Assembly (NCBI GenBank): GCA_017985985.1
Contig: JAGNWK010000024.1
Location: forward strand, 1-33,989
Origin: Oligoflexales bacterium
GTDB taxonomy: Bacteria > Bdellovibrionota_B > Oligoflexia > Oligoflexales > Bog-1112
Reading direction: 5' to 3'
DNA: 33,989 bases
The position numbers were made by a program, and so were the translations under genes. Positions 33,519 through 33,989 of this stretch are shown here, piece after piece. Numbering within the stretch: position 1 is the first letter of the stretch; every line of letters starts with the position of its first letter. The notes below the pieces were generated by a model. The model saw only the letters and a list, made by a program, of their open reading frames with translations. It was not told the origin of the DNA and searched no databases.

Positions 33519-33650
33519 TGTTACGCAGAGATCCCCTGACCGCCTAACGACCTCGTTCCTCAGCCTTTGGCGTGGGGATGACCATGATTGAAAGTTCGTC
33601 ATCCCCACGCCGAAGTGAAACGAAGGCGGTCGGGGGATCTCTGCGTAACA
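33519..33650. repeat. 132-bp palindromic element (MITE/REP-like)
   Basis: 27-nt outer arms (33519-33545 and 33624-33650), starting TGTTACGCAGAGATC, pair with a single G-T wobble. Inside, GGCGTGGGGATGA (33569-33581) pairs perfectly with 33599-33611. The GTCATCCCCACG-type core is common in intergenic palindromic elements of several bacterial groups. It fills the gap between gmd and the truncated glycosyltransferase; I see nothing in 33651-33781. Confidence 0.8.
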
Positions 33651-33781
33651 TCAGTAATTAAACTACATTCATAAAAAAACAAAACCAAGCCTTAGCCTGC
33701 CGCCCAAAAAGAAGCCGGAAGGCAACAACTATCGATTTTATAGTCTATAAAGCCGTAAAACGAAAGCGTTCAAACCAATAC

Positions 33782-33989
33782 TCAAGCGTATCCACAAACT
33801 TCTTGATAAATTTTATAATAATCAAGATGCATATTTTCTACATTATAGATTTGATGCATTCGATGATAACCATTTCTCCCCATTTGATGGCGGAGATCCG
33901 GATCTTTCATCAAAATTCGAATGGACTCAGATAAAGCCTTTGAATTTTTACAAGGCACTTGGAGCCCAGTGACTCCCTCTATATTGACA
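33782..33989 (-). CDS. Glycosyltransferase C-terminus, cut by the window edge
   Basis: The minus strand stays open from the window end to a TGA at 33782-33784, giving 68 residues: NIEGVTGLQVPCKN, SKALSESIRILMKDPDLRHQ, MGRNGYHRMHQIYNVENM, YYKIYQE. This is the standard end of GT4 glycosyltransferases (EGxTGxxVP, then a helix and the MGxxGxxR turn). Its start lies outside the window. It belongs to the same surface-sugar cluster as gmd, rmd and the GT at 30476. Confidence 0.8.
   Translation of the reverse strand, partial: VNIEGVTGLQVPCKNSKALSESIRILMKDPDLRHQMGRNGYHRMHQIYNVENMHLDYYKIYQEVCGYA

Overview
The window reads as ordinary chromosome of a Gram-negative, probably deltaproteobacteria-like or Bdellovibrionota/Oligoflexia-like bacterium. 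The placement is inferred from an MglA-type small GTPase, a VKOR-DsbA fusion, a TrpR-type regulator next to an amino-acid permease, several large lipoprotein-like envelope proteins without clear homologues, and an IHF-beta homologue. There is no prophage, CRISPR array or plasmid backbone. The non-coding DNA is unusually rich in palindromic and interspersed repeats.

Layout. 1-2.3 kb is a decayed accessory zone: a C39-like peptidase-fold ORF, a frameshifted pseudogene, and a REP-associated tyrosine transposase (RAYT) whose 5' side carries an 11-copy, 14-bp tandem array between two 35-bp repeats. 2.3-9.7 kb holds a divergent NUDIX gene, then a tightly packed plus-strand run: VKOR-DsbA, a protein with an internally duplicated domain, a biotinyl-domain protein, pgpA, and ndk with two possible starts, followed by tex. 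9.7-15.5 kb is mostly minus strand: a HAD-domain lipoprotein-like protein, a repeat cluster, a KamA-family radical SAM enzyme, ihfB, and comM, plus one small plus-strand gene. 15.7-22.2 kb is plus strand: argS, a transaldolase-family protein, trpR-like plus amino-acid permease, and a FucP/GluP-type sugar transporter. 22.2-25.2 kb holds a strongly structured intergenic segment (candidate RNA), tRNA-Ala(GGC), murG, a hypothetical gene and an MglA-like GTPase. 25.2-30.5 kb holds two secreted or lipoprotein genes, an NAD-dependent epimerase and aroC. 30.5 kb to the end is a minus-strand surface-polysaccharide cluster for GDP-6-deoxy sugars (gmd, rmd) with two glycosyltransferases, one cut by the window edge.

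The most distinctive signal is an interspersed 39-nt repeat: a GCAAGGAGGGG head followed by a GGGGAA...TTCCCC hairpin. I count about eight full-length or near-full-length copies and several truncated ones between 15.5 and 30.5 kb. Truncated units sit head-to-tail 5' of full ones at three loci. Two copies are translated as the C-terminal ends of proteins (AroC and the epimerase). A related core may occur in the 11.5 kb cluster. The window has the only RAYT I can see, but it lies far from these repeats and nothing shows that it moves them. Genes were assigned from motifs by eye; no database search was run.
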